Assembly: GCF_021227995.1 (NCBI RefSeq)
Contig: NZ_CP089301.1
Coordinates: 434,001-498,000, forward strand
Direction of reading: 5' to 3'
DNA: 64,000 nt
DNA from: Novosphingobium kaempferiae
Lineage (GTDB): Bacteria; Pseudomonadota; Alphaproteobacteria; Sphingomonadales; Sphingomonadaceae
The notes under the pieces were generated by a model that ran no database searches, was not told the DNA's origin, and worked only from the letters and a program-made list of their open reading frames with translations. The stretch's first letter is position 1. Every line of letters begins with the position of its first letter. A program made the position numbers and the translations under genes. Positions 28,217 to 36,928 of this stretch are shown one piece after another.

Positions 28217-29386
28217 ATGGACCTGTCCCCCTCCGCCGTCCTGCCCGCAGACCCGAAAGCCCTGCTTTTCGGCCGGGTCTGGCGTCCTGACCTCAGCGGC
28301 CCCTCGCTCGTCCGCGTCGATGGCGAACGCCTGACCGACGTGACCGCCGCGTTCCCAACCGCGCGCGACTTGTGCGAGCAGACCGACCCCGCCGCCGCGC
28401 TGCGCGGGGCCGAGGGCGAAGACCTCGGCACGCTGGCGGGCGTGCTCGCCAACACCGACCCGCTAACCCGCGATCCCGCCCGGCCCTGGCTGCTTTCGCC
28501 CATCGACCTGCAGGCGGTGAAGGCGGCGGGCGTCACCTTCGTCACGTCCATGCTAGAGCGTGTGATCGAGGAGCGGGCGCGCGGAAATGCGGACGCTGCC
28601 GCCGGAATCCGGGCTCAGGTGCGCGATCTGGTGGGGGACGACCTGCGCGCGCTGCGGCCCGGTTCGCCCGAGGCCATGGCGCTCAAGCAGACGCTGATCG
28701 AGGCCGGGGCATGGAGCCAGTATCTCGAGGTCGGTATCGGTCCCGACGCCGAGATCTTCACCAAGGCGCAGCCGATGGCGAGCGTCGGCGCGGGGGCGGA
28801 AATCGGGGTGCATCCGGCCTCCACCTGGAACAATCCCGAGCCCGAAGTGGTCCTCATCGTCGGCTCGAATGGCGGAATCGTGGGCGCTACGCTGGGCAAC
28901 GACGTCAACTTGCGCGATGTCGAGGGGCGGTCGGCCTTGCTTCTGGGCAAGGCCAAGGACAACAATGCGGCGGCGGCGGTCGGGCCTTTCGTGCGGCTGT
29001 TCGACGAGGGGTTTGACCTTGCCGCGGTCGAGGCCCTAAGCATAGCGCTAACAGTGACGGGGGCAGAGGACGGTTTCGTGATGGAGGGACGCTCGGAAAT
29101 GGCGCAGATCAGCCGGAAACCGGCCGATCTTGCGGCGCAGGCGATCAATGCGCACCATCGCTATCCGGACGGTCTGGCGCTGTTCCTCGGCACCCTTTTC
29201 GCGCCGGTTCAGGACCGTGACGAGCAGGGGCGCGGGTTCACGCACAAGGTGGGCGACGTGGTACGGATCGGCTGTGCCGAGCTGGGCACGCTGGTCAACC
29301 GGGTGGCTCCGACCGACCGCTGCGAACCGTGGATTTTCGGCACTTCCGCGCTGATGCGCAACCTTGCGGGGCGCGGTCTGCTGTGA
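28217..29386 (+). CDS. Fumarylacetoacetate hydrolase-fold protein, possibly 2-keto-3-deoxy-sugar-acid dehydratase
   Basis: A 389-residue FAH-superfamily protein, longer than the hydrolase at 41478. The core has the metal-binding block NNPEPEVVLIV, then VGATLGNDVNLRDVEGRSAL and GKAKDNNAAAAVGPFVRLF. This length and these blocks recall the 2-keto-3-deoxy-pentonate dehydratases (AraD1/KdaD group), which make alpha-ketoglutarate semialdehyde, but the assignment is by eye. No semialdehyde dehydrogenase gene is seen in the window. The stop overlaps the next GTG start (GTGA). Confidence 0.8.
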   Translation: MDLSPSAVLPADPKALLFGRVWRPDLSGPSLVRVDGERLTDVTAAFPTARDLCEQTDPAAALRGAEGEDLGTLAGVLANTDPLTRDPARPWLLSPIDLQAVKAAGVTFVTSMLERVIEERARGNADAAAGIRAQVRDLVGDDLRALRPGSPEAMALKQTLIEAGAWSQYLEVGIGPDAEIFTKAQPMASVGAGAEIGVHPASTWNNPEPEVVLIVGSNGGIVGATLGNDVNLRDVEGRSALLLGKAKDNNAAAAVGPFVRLFDEGFDLAAVEALSIALTVTGAEDGFVMEGRSEMAQISRKPADLAAQAINAHHRYPDGLALFLGTLFAPVQDRDEQGRGFTHKVGDVVRIGCAELGTLVNRVAPTDRCEPWIFGTSALMRNLAGRGLL

Positions 29387-30342
29387 GTTCGAAGCCGAAG
29401 ATCCTGCTCACCCGACGCTGGCCGGAGGCTGTGGAGGCCCGTCTTTCAAGCACTTACGAGGTGGTACTGAACGGCACTGACACGCCACTGAGCGAGACAG
29501 AGCTGGCACAGGCGATGCTTGAGAACGACGCGGTGTGCCCCACGGTGACGGACAAGATCACCCGCGCCGTCCTGACCGTAGAGGGACGCCGCGCCCGCAT
29601 CATCGGCAACTACGGAGCGGGGTTCGAGCACATCGATCTCGCCGCCGCGCGCGAGCAGGATATCGCCGTCAGCAACACGCCCGACGTGCTGACCGAGGCC
29701 ACCGCCGACATCGCCCTCACCCTGATCCTCATGGCCATGCGCCGCGCGGGCGAGGGCGAGCGGGAGCTGCGCGCCGGAGCGTGGACCGGGTGGCGGCCGA
29801 CGCACCTTGTCGGCCAGTCGCTTTCGGGCAAGCTGCTCGGCCTCGTCGGCTTCGGCCGGATCGCGCGGGCGACGGCGAAGCGGGCGGAGGCGTTCGGGAT
29901 GCGCATCGCCTATCACAGCCGCCGCCCCGCGCCCGACATGCCGCAGGATGCCTACTTCGCCGACCTCGGCGAACTGGCCGAGCGCGCCGACGTGCTCTCT
30001 CTCCACGCGCCGGGCGGAGCGGAGACGCGGCACATGGTCGACACCGCGCTGCTGGCGCGCATGCCCGCACATGCCGTGCTGGTGAACACCGGGCGCGGCA
30101 CCCTGATCGACGAGGCCGCGCTGGCCGAGGCGCTGGCGGCCCGCAGCATCGCCGCCGCCGGGCTCGACGTCTACGAGGCCGAGCCGAAGGTCCACCCCGC
30201 GCTCGTCGACCTGCCCAACGTCGTCCTCCTGCCCCATCTCGGCAGCGCCACGATCGAGGCGCGCACGGCGATGGGCATGAAGGTGGCCGACAACCTCGAC
30301 CGCTTCTTCGCCGGCGAGCCGCTGCTCGACCCCGTCGCTTGA
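29383..30342 (+). CDS. D-2-hydroxyacid dehydrogenase (glyoxylate/hydroxypyruvate reductase type)
   Basis: A 319-residue NAD(P)-dependent dehydrogenase starting at GTG 29383, in a 4-base overlap. Family signs are ANYGAGFEHID-like NYGAGFEHIDLAA, the Rossmann loop GLVGFGRIARATAKRA, HAPGGAETRHMV, NTGRGTLIDEAAL with its catalytic Arg/Glu region, and the catalytic His in LLPHLGSAT. Members reduce glyoxylate to glycolate or hydroxypyruvate to D-glycerate. The next gene encodes a probable D-glycerate kinase, which supports a hydroxypyruvate to glycerate to phosphoglycerate branch. Confidence 0.9.
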   Translation: MSSKPKILLTRRWPEAVEARLSSTYEVVLNGTDTPLSETELAQAMLENDAVCPTVTDKITRAVLTVEGRRARIIGNYGAGFEHIDLAAAREQDIAVSNTPDVLTEATADIALTLILMAMRRAGEGERELRAGAWTGWRPTHLVGQSLSGKLLGLVGFGRIARATAKRAEAFGMRIAYHSRRPAPDMPQDAYFADLGELAERADVLSLHAPGGAETRHMVDTALLARMPAHAVLVNTGRGTLIDEAALAEALAARSIAAAGLDVYEAEPKVHPALVDLPNVVLLPHLGSATIEARTAMGMKVADNLDRFFAGEPLLDPVA

Positions 30343-31310
30343 CCCCGTCCGCCGAGCGCGTCCTCGCCGCCGTCCGCGTCTGGCTGGGTGAGGACCGGGA
30401 CGGCCCGCTAGTCCTCGGCCTGTGCGGTTCGCAAGGGTCGGGCAAGTCCACGCTGGCCGCAGCATTGTGCAGCGCACTGAAGGCGGAGGGGCGCAGCATC
30501 GCCGTGCTATCGCTCGACGATCTCTACCTCGGCCATGAGGCGCGGGCCGACCTTGCGCGCACCGTCCACCCCCTCTTCGCCACGCGCGGCGTTCCCGGCA
30601 CGCACGATGTCGCGCAAGGCATCGCCCTCATCGACGCGATCCGCGCCGGGCAGCCCGTCACCCTGCCCCGCTTCGACAAGGCCCGCGACGAACCCGCGCC
30701 CGAAGGCCAGCCGGTGCCCGGCAAGCGCCTTGCCGAAACGGAGAATCCCGCCTCTGCCTCACCCCGTCATCCCCGCGCAGGCGGGGACCCAACTGATGCC
30801 AGTGCAACAGGCGATGTCGGGAGATGGGTTCCCGCCTGCGCGGGAATGACGGACAAGGGGGCGAGCGATCAGGGGCGCCCGCTCGACCTGCTGATCTTCG
30901 AAGGCTGGTGCGTCGGCGCGAAGCCGCAGGACGCCGCCGCGCTCGCCGCCCCCGTCAATGCCCTCGAACGCGAGGAGGACGTTGACGCCGTGTGGCGCAA
31001 CGCCGTCAACGCCGCCCTCGCCGGGCCTTACGCCGATCTTTTCGCGCGGATCGACCGCCTCGTCCTCCTCGCCGCGCCGGGCTTCGAGGTCGTGCGCGGC
31101 TGGCGCGGGCAGCAGGAAGACGAATTGCGCGCCCGCGTCGCGGCAGGCGAAGCGCACGGATCGCGCGTCATGGACGGCCCCGCGCTCGACCGCTTCGTGC
31201 AGCATTACGAACGCCTCACCCGCCATATCCTTACCGAGATGCCGCCCCGCGCGGACCTCGTGCTCCGCCTCGAACCAGACCGCAGCATAGCCCTCAGGGA
31301 ACCGTCATGA
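30339..31310 (+). CDS. P-loop kinase, D-glycerate 3-kinase-like, with palindromic repeat inserted in frame
   Basis: A 323-residue kinase starting at TTG 30339, in a TTGA overlap with the preceding stop. It has Walker [10 protein letters not shown] (residues 30-38), [30 protein letters not shown] and [13 protein letters not shown], all typical of the plant/yeast-type glycerate kinase group (about 270-290 residues). Between the FDK and FEGWC motifs, residues about 142-172 are encoded by a palindromic repeat (30764-30852) that keeps the frame open; the inserted peptide reads RHPRAGGDP...WVPACAGMT. Whether the enzyme still works is unknown. It lies in the nine-gene operon, next to a hydroxyacid dehydrogenase. 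Confidence 0.87.
   Translation: MTPSAERVLAAVRVWLGEDRDGPLVLGLCGSQGSGKSTLAAALCSALKAEGRSIAVLSLDDLYLGHEARADLARTVHPLFATRGVPGTHDVAQGIALIDAIRAGQPVTLPRFDKARDEPAPEGQPVPGKRLAETENPASASPRHPRAGGDPTDASATGDVGRWVPACAGMTDKGASDQGRPLDLLIFEGWCVGAKPQDAAALAAPVNALEREEDVDAVWRNAVNAALAGPYADLFARIDRLVLLAAPGFEVVRGWRGQQEDELRARVAAGEAHGSRVMDGPALDRFVQHYERLTRHILTEMPPRADLVLRLEPDRSIALREPS
30764..30852. repeat. Palindromic repeat, family C, inside a coding sequence
   Basis: Arms of 28 bp each: CCGTCATCCCCGCGCAGGCG... (30764-30791) and its near-complement at 30825-30852, with a 33-bp centre. A single related arm lies at 36841-36868 between genes. Here the whole element is translated in frame within the kinase gene. Confidence 0.92.
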
Positions 31311-32437
31311 TCGTCTCCTCCCCGCTCGACTTCCGCGAGGCCGCGCGCCGCCGCCTGCCGCCGTTCCTGTTCCACTACGTCGATGGCGGCGCGTTCTCGG
31401 AAGAGACGATGGAGGCCAACCGCAGCGCGCTCACTTCGGTGCGGCCGCGCCAGCGGGTGTTGCAGGACGTCTCCGCGCTCAGCCTCGAAACCGAGATCTT
31501 CGGCGAGAAGATGGCGATGCCGGTGATGCTCGCGCCCATCGGCCTTGGCGGCATGATGCGGCGGCGCGGCGAGTTGCAGGTCGCCCGCTCCGCCCGCGCC
31601 GCGCAGGTACCCTACATCCTCTCGACCGTCAGCGTCTGCCCGCTGGCAGACGTCATCGCGGCGAGCGGCGCGCCGATCTGGTTCCAGCTCTATGTGCTCA
31701 AGGATCGCGGCTTCATGCGGCACGCGCTGGAGCGGGCGCAGGCGATGGGCGTGACCAAGCTGGTCTTCACCGTCGACATGCCACTGCCCGGCGCCCGCTA
31801 TCGCGATGCGCATTCGGGCATGAGCGGCCCCGCCGCGCCGATGCGCCGCATGCTGCAGGCGATGACGCACCCGCGCTGGGCCTGGGACGTGGGCCTGCTG
31901 GGCCGTCCGCACGATCTCGGCAACGTCTCCGACTATCGCGGCAAGCCCACCGACCTTGCCGACTACATCGGCTGGCTGGGCGCGAACTTCGACCCCTCGA
32001 TCACCTGGTCCGACCTCGAATGGATCCGCGATTTCTGGAAGGGCGAGATGATCGTCAAGGGCGTGCTCGACCCCGGCGACGCGCGCGACGCGGTGCGCCT
32101 CGGCGCGGACGGCGTGATCGTGTCCAACCACGGCGGCCGCCAGCTCGACGGCGCGCTCGCCACGGCGGAAGCGCTGCCCGCCATCGCCGACGCCGTGGGG
32201 GACGAGCTGACCGTGCTGGTCGACGGCGGCGTGCGCACCGGGCTCGACGTGGTGCGAATGCTGGCGCTCGGCGCGCGCGGCGTGCTGCTGGGCCGCGCCT
32301 ACATCTACGCGCTGGCGGCGGGCGGCGAGGAGGGCGTGGCCAAGCTGCTCGACCTGATCGCGCAGGGCATGAAGCTGACCATGGCGCTGAGCGGGGTGAC
32401 TTCGGTGGATCGCATCGGGCGGGATATGCTGGTCTGA
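31307..32437 (+). CDS. lldD: FMN-dependent alpha-hydroxy-acid dehydrogenase (L-lactate dehydrogenase type)
   Basis: A 376-residue TIM-barrel flavoprotein. It shows [39 protein letters not shown], and the active-site block [11 protein letters not shown] with catalytic His275, then [11 protein letters not shown]. It most likely oxidises L-lactate to pyruvate; glycolate or other 2-hydroxy acids are possible. L-lactate is the expected product of both RhaD and the fuconate-cleaving FAH hydrolase, so this enzyme would finish both routes. It is the last gene of the operon, with start ATG 31307 overlapping the previous stop, and is followed by repeat clusters. Confidence 0.92.
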   Translation: MIVSSPLDFREAARRRLPPFLFHYVDGGAFSEETMEANRSALTSVRPRQRVLQDVSALSLETEIFGEKMAMPVMLAPIGLGGMMRRRGELQVARSARAAQVPYILSTVSVCPLADVIAASGAPIWFQLYVLKDRGFMRHALERAQAMGVTKLVFTVDMPLPGARYRDAHSGMSGPAAPMRRMLQAMTHPRWAWDVGLLGRPHDLGNVSDYRGKPTDLADYIGWLGANFDPSITWSDLEWIRDFWKGEMIVKGVLDPGDARDAVRLGADGVIVSNHGGRQLDGALATAEALPAIADAVGDELTVLVDGGVRTGLDVVRMLALGARGVLLGRAYIYALAAGGEEGVAKLLDLIAQGMKLTMALSGVTSVDRIGRDMLV

Positions 32438-32446
32438 ACGCCCCGG

Positions 32447-32790
32447 TTCGTCATTGCGAGCGTAGCGAAGCAATCCAGGGTCGCCCCCCATGCCGGATTG
32501 GCCGCTGGATTGCTTCGCTACGCTCGCAATGACGACGGGAGAACACCCACCCCGTCGCCCCTGCGCAGGCAGGGGCCCATCCCAACCTAGCCGCCTCGTA
32601 GTAAGCAAGGTGTCGTGGCGAGAGGGGCGATAGGCCCCTGCCTGCGCAGGGGCGACGGGATTTGGGGCGGCTAGCTCGCTCTCCGCTCCGCTAAGGCTGA
32701 GCTTGTCGAAGCCCCATCAGCAGGGCGCGCATTTGGCCGATGCTGCTCCCGGCCAGCGATCCCGGAGCAAGTTCGGGATGACGAAAGGGT
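32447..32790. repeat. Cluster of palindromic repeats (families A, B, D, E)
   Basis: This 344-bp stretch holds no gene. It contains a family A copy (32447-32536), two inverted family B arms (32551-32578 and 32633-32659), a family D arm (GCTGAGCTTGTCGAAGCCCC near 32698) and a family E hairpin (ATCCCGGAGCAAGTTCGGGAT, about 32758-32782). A similar mixture lies at 36585-36868, so the GH28-GH2 pair is flanked by two repeat clusters. Confidence 0.85.
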
Positions 32791-32815
32791 TGGCATCCCG
32801 CATCCTCTATGTAAT

Positions 32816-32837
32816 ACATCATACAACATAAATCTGA
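32816..32837 (+). promoter_or_regulatory. Inferred GntR operator, site D (GH28-GH2 promoter)
   Basis: Reads ACATCATACAACATAAATCTGA, sharing ACATCATACAA with site F. It ends 11 bp before the GH28 start codon. Confidence 0.65.
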
Positions 32838-32848
32838 GGGAGCAGGAT

Positions 32849-34474
32849 TTGACCCGCGTGATCGAACGGGCGGAGTTCAGCCGCCGCGCCGTGACGCTCG
32901 GCATGGGCGCGGCCTTTGCCATGAGCGCCGTCCCGGTGCGGGCGGCAGGCGCGCTGTCGGGGTTCCATGACGTGCGCGACCATGGCGCCAAGGGCGACGG
33001 CGCGGCCATCGATTCCGACGCCATCAACCGCGCCATCGTCGCCGCGAGCGATGCCGGCGGCGGCACTGTGATCGTCCCGCCCGGCCATTACCTGTGCTTC
33101 TCGATCCGCCTGCGCAGCCACGTCACCCTGCTGCTGATGCCCGGCAGCGTGATCGAGGCTGCCGACCCGCGCCGCCACAAGGGCCAGTACGACCTGCCCG
33201 AAGGCGTGTTTGACGAACAGTACGTCGACTATGGCGTCGCCCATTTCCGCAACGCGCTGATCTACGGCATAGACCTGACCGACGTGGCGGTGATCGGGCG
33301 CGGCATGATCCACGGGCTCGGCCTCGACCGCGAAGGCCCCGCGCCACGCTGGCACGGGATCGAGGGGTGGAAGTCGCCGAAGGAACTCGGCCTCTCGCCC
33401 GACGCCGCGCGCCGCGCCATCCCGCGCGAGATGGCCTACGAAGGGCGCGGCAACAAGGCGGTCGCGCTCAAGCGCTGCCGCAACGTGCTGCTGCGCGACT
33501 TTACGATCCTCCAGGGCGGCCACTTCGCCTGCTACGTGCTGGGATCGCGCAACGTCACCATCGACAACCTGACCGTCGACACCGACCGCGACGGCATCGA
33601 CATCGACTGCTGCCGCGACGTGCGGGTGACGAACTGCACCGTCAACGCACCCAAGGACGACGCCATCGTCCTCAAGAGCAGCTATGCGCTGAACGAGCCG
33701 CTGTTCTGCGAGGAAGTCTCGGTGATCGGCTGCAAGACCAGCGGCTACGACCTCGGCGCGCTGGTGGACGGCAGCTATCGCCCCTCGCCCTACAAGTCGG
33801 TGGACGACGTGGGCGTGCTCGGCCGCATCAAGCTGGGCACCGATTCCGCGACGGGCTTCCGCAACATCCTGATCGCCGACTGCACCTGCGAGAATACGCG
33901 CGGGCTGCAGCTGGGCGCGATCGACGGCGGCGTGCTGGAGGATGTGACCTTCCGCGACATCAACCTCAAGAACCCGGTCAACCACCCGATCTTCGTGCGC
34001 CTTGCCGCCCGCAACCGTTCGCCGCTGGGCACCGGGCCTTCGAAAGTGCGGCGCGTGCGGTTCTCCGGCATCAACGTCTCGGGCGCGCCCGGCCCTTATG
34101 CCTGCGGCGTCGTCGGCAATCCGGGCGAGCCGGTGGAGGACGTGACCTTCATCGACGTCCACGTCCGCTCGGCGGGCGGCGGCACGGCGGAACAGGCCGC
34201 GCGGGATATCCCGGAGCGGCCCAAGTCCAGCCTCGAACCCAGCTTCATGGGCGCCTTCCCGGCCCACGGCCTCTACGTGCGCCACGCCCGCAACGTGGTG
34301 CTCAAGGACGTGAGCTTCGCCGTGGACGCCCCCGACGCGCGTCCCGCCGTGGTGTTCGACGATGTGGCAGGCGCCGTTGTCGACGGGCTGCGCTCCCCGC
34401 GCGATCCGAAGCAGGCGATCCGCTCCACCGCCAGCACCGGCATCGCGCTGGGCACCGTGACCCAGCTTTCCTGA
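32849..34474 (+). CDS. GH28 family polygalacturonase-like glycosidase, exported
   Basis: A 541-residue protein starting at TTG 32849, with AGGA just upstream. The N-terminus has a twin-arginine-like signal (FSRRAVTLGMGAAFAMSAVP). The mature part begins with the beta-helix entry motif (VRDHGAKGDG...AINRAIVAAS) and contains the GH28 catalytic Asp pair in APKDDAIVLKS (D270-D271), preceded by TDRDGIDIDCC. GH28 covers polygalacturonases and rhamnogalacturonan hydrolases, so pectin backbone or side-chain cleavage is likely. The exact linkage is not readable. It is 10 bp upstream of the GH2 gene and carries site D. Confidence 0.9.
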   Translation: MTRVIERAEFSRRAVTLGMGAAFAMSAVPVRAAGALSGFHDVRDHGAKGDGAAIDSDAINRAIVAASDAGGGTVIVPPGHYLCFSIRLRSHVTLLLMPGSVIEAADPRRHKGQYDLPEGVFDEQYVDYGVAHFRNALIYGIDLTDVAVIGRGMIHGLGLDREGPAPRWHGIEGWKSPKELGLSPDAARRAIPREMAYEGRGNKAVALKRCRNVLLRDFTILQGGHFACYVLGSRNVTIDNLTVDTDRDGIDIDCCRDVRVTNCTVNAPKDDAIVLKSSYALNEPLFCEEVSVIGCKTSGYDLGALVDGSYRPSPYKSVDDVGVLGRIKLGTDSATGFRNILIADCTCENTRGLQLGAIDGGVLEDVTFRDINLKNPVNHPIFVRLAARNRSPLGTGPSKVRRVRFSGINVSGAPGPYACGVVGNPGEPVEDVTFIDVHVRSAGGGTAEQAARDIPERPKSSLEPSFMGAFPAHGLYVRHARNVVLKDVSFAVDAPDARPAVVFDDVAGAVVDGLRSPRDPKQAIRSTASTGIALGTVTQLS

Positions 34475-34484
34475 AGGACCGACG

Positions 34485-36539
34485 ATGATCCTGCGCCCCC
34501 TCCTCGCCGCCCTGCTGGCGACCGCCCCCCTCCCCGTCCTCGCCGCCAGCGAGCGCCCACTGACCGAAGGCTGGCACTTCGTTAAGTCCGATGTCGCAGG
34601 CGCTGAAGCCCCCGCCTTCGACGACCGCGCGTGGCAGACCGTCTCCGTGCCGCACACCTACAACGCCGCCGACTCCGGCATCGGCGGGGCCAAGGCGCGC
34701 GGCGAGCCGGAGGGCGTCTACTATCGCGGCCCGGCGTGGTATCGCCTCGGCTTCGACGCGAAAGTGGAGGCGGGCAAGCGCTACCTCCTCGACTTCGGCG
34801 GCGTCTCGCTCAAGGCGGAAGTCTGGCTGAACGGCCAGCGGCTCGGCATCCACAAGGGCGGCTACGCGGCCTTCCGCTTCGACGCGACCGGGGCGCTGAA
34901 GCCGGGCGCGAACGTGCTCGCGGTGCGGGTGGACAACGCGCGCGACACGCAGATCTCGCCGCTCAACGGAGACTTCAACGTGTTCGGCGGCCTCGCCCGC
35001 CCGGTCGGGCTGATCGAGGAGGACGCGCTCAGCTTCGACCGCCTGGCGAATGCCGGGCCGGGCCTCGCGGTGCGCACCACGGCGCTGAAGGGCCGCGGCG
35101 CCACCGTCAGCCTCTCCGCCGCGCTGCGCAACGACCGCGCCTCCCCGGCGCGCTTCACCATCTCGGCCCGCGTGCTCGACGCCTCGGGCAAGGTCGTCGC
35201 CAAGTCTGCGCGGCCGATGGAGCTTGCGGCGGGCGCGACCGGTACGCTCGACCAGACGCTGGGCTTGCGCAACGCGACGCTGTGGCAGGGCACCAAGGCG
35301 CCCTACCTCTACCGCGTCGTCACCGAGATCGCCGAAGGCGGCCGCGTGATCGACAGCCAGACCGCGCCGCTCGGCGTACGCACGGTGGCGGTGAAGCCCG
35401 ACGGCACGTTCCTTCTCAATGGTGCGCCCTACCCGCTGCACGGCGTCAACCTGCAACTGCCCACCCGCTTCGGGCGCGGCCCGGTGGTGAGCGATGCGGA
35501 GATCGACGAAGACCTCGGCCTCTTCGCCGAGATGGGCGCGACCGGCGTGCGCCTCGCCCACATGCAGCACCCCGCCCATGTCTACGAACGCGCCGACGAA
35601 CTCGGCCTGCTGGTGCTCACCGAAGTCCCGCTGATCGACGACCACGATCCCTCCGACGCCTTCCGCGAGAACCTGGTCCAGCAGATGCGCGAACTGATCG
35701 CGCAGACCGGCAACCATCCTTCGGTGGCGCTCTGGGGCATCGGCAACGAGATCCGCAAGTCGGACGCCGCCTCCAACCGCATCCTCGCCGAACTGCAGGC
35801 CACCGCCAAGTCGCTCGACCCCACCCGCCCGACGACATACGCGCACTGCTGCCTCAACGACGACGATCCCATCGCGCAGCACAGCGATACGGTGTCCTAC
35901 AACCGTTACTTCGGCTGGTACTGGACCAAGTCGGAGGACATCGGCCCCTGGGCGGACGAACTCCACGCCAAGCTGCCGAACCGCCCCATCGGGGTCAGCG
36001 AATACGGCGCGGGCGCCAGCGTGCTCCATCAGGAAGACCCGGTGGTCAAGCGCCCGGAATCGAACGGCTACTGGCACCCCGAACAGTACCAGACCGACTT
36101 CCACATAAAGCACTGGCGCGAGATGAAGAAGCGCCCGTTCCTGTGGTCCAGCTTCGTGTGGGTGGGCATCGACTTCCCCTCGTTCAAGCGCAACGAGGGC
36201 GACCGTCCCGCCATCAACGACAAGGGCCTCGTCACCGAGGACCGCAAGATCCGCAAGGACGCCTGGTACTGGTATCAGGCCAACTGGTCCGACAAGCCCA
36301 TGCTGCACATCGCCAGCCGCCGCGACGTCAACAAGCGCACGCAGCGCGTGGTGGTGCAGGTCTTCACCAACCGCCCCGAAGTGGAGCTGCGGCTGAACGG
36401 CGGGGCATGGACCAAGGTGGCGGCGGATGACCACATCGCCGCCTGGACCGTGGACCTTGCACCGGGCGCGAACAAGGTGGAGGCGCGGGCCGGGGCGCTC
36501 GCCGATGCGGTGCAGTGGAACTGGACGGCGCGGCCTTAG
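34485..36539 (+). CDS. GH2 family beta-galactosidase-like enzyme, exported
   Basis: A 684-residue GH2 protein with a signal peptide (LRPLLAALLATAPLPVLAAS). Domains in order: sugar-binding jelly roll (LTEGWHFVKSD...WYRLGFDAKV, VWLNGQRLGIHKGGYAAFRFD), Ig-like domain, then TIM barrel. The acid/base Glu lies in WGIGNE (E422) and the nucleophile in SEYGAG (E506), both intact. Members remove beta-galactose, beta-glucuronate or similar residues. In an operon with GH28, it probably trims pectic galactan or arabinogalactan side chains. The specificity is inferred. Confidence 0.92.
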   Translation: MILRPLLAALLATAPLPVLAASERPLTEGWHFVKSDVAGAEAPAFDDRAWQTVSVPHTYNAADSGIGGAKARGEPEGVYYRGPAWYRLGFDAKVEAGKRYLLDFGGVSLKAEVWLNGQRLGIHKGGYAAFRFDATGALKPGANVLAVRVDNARDTQISPLNGDFNVFGGLARPVGLIEEDALSFDRLANAGPGLAVRTTALKGRGATVSLSAALRNDRASPARFTISARVLDASGKVVAKSARPMELAAGATGTLDQTLGLRNATLWQGTKAPYLYRVVTEIAEGGRVIDSQTAPLGVRTVAVKPDGTFLLNGAPYPLHGVNLQLPTRFGRGPVVSDAEIDEDLGLFAEMGATGVRLAHMQHPAHVYERADELGLLVLTEVPLIDDHDPSDAFRENLVQQMRELIAQTGNHPSVALWGIGNEIRKSDAASNRILAELQATAKSLDPTRPTTYAHCCLNDDDPIAQHSDTVSYNRYFGWYWTKSEDIGPWADELHAKLPNRPIGVSEYGAGASVLHQEDPVVKRPESNGYWHPEQYQTDFHIKHWREMKKRPFLWSSFVWVGIDFPSFKRNEGDRPAINDKGLVTEDRKIRKDAWYWYQANWSDKPMLHIASRRDVNKRTQRVVVQVFTNRPEVELRLNGGAWTKVAADDHIAAWTVDLAPGANKVEARAGALADAVQWNWTARP

Positions 36540-36584
36540 GGTGCGTTAGTCGGTATCGGCCTTGCTATCGGCTTGAAACGCGGG

Positions 36585-36868
36585 GCTTCGACAGGCTCAG
36601 CCTGAGCGGTGTTTAGAGGTTTCGTCATTGCGAGCGCAGCGAAGCAATCCAGCGTTACGCGCTACTGCTGGATTGCTTCGCTGCGCTCGCAATGACGAAA
36701 GTGGGTGTTCCCGCTCAGGCTGAGCTTGTCGAAGCCCCGGATCAAGTCCGGGACGACGAGTTCTGCGCCGGCCTTCCACCCCGTCGGCCCCTGCCTGCGC
36801 AGGGGCGACGTGAAGGGATACGTGGCTTATGCTCAAAAGCCCGTCATTCCCGCGAAGGCGGGAACCCA
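36585..36868. repeat. Cluster of palindromic repeats (families A, B, C, D, E)
   Basis: The gene-free stretch 36540-36928 holds a family D arm (GCTTCGACAGGCTCAGCCTG, from about 36587), a family A copy (36621-36699), an inverted family D arm (36713-36737), a family E hairpin (CCGGATCAAGTCCGG, 36738-36752), a family B arm (36778-36810) and a family C arm (36841-36868). It lies between two convergent genes. Confidence 0.85.
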
Positions 36869-36928
36869 TCTCCTGCCGTGTGATGTGGCCAGACCGGGAG
36901 ATGTGCCCCGCCTTCGCACGGCCACCAA

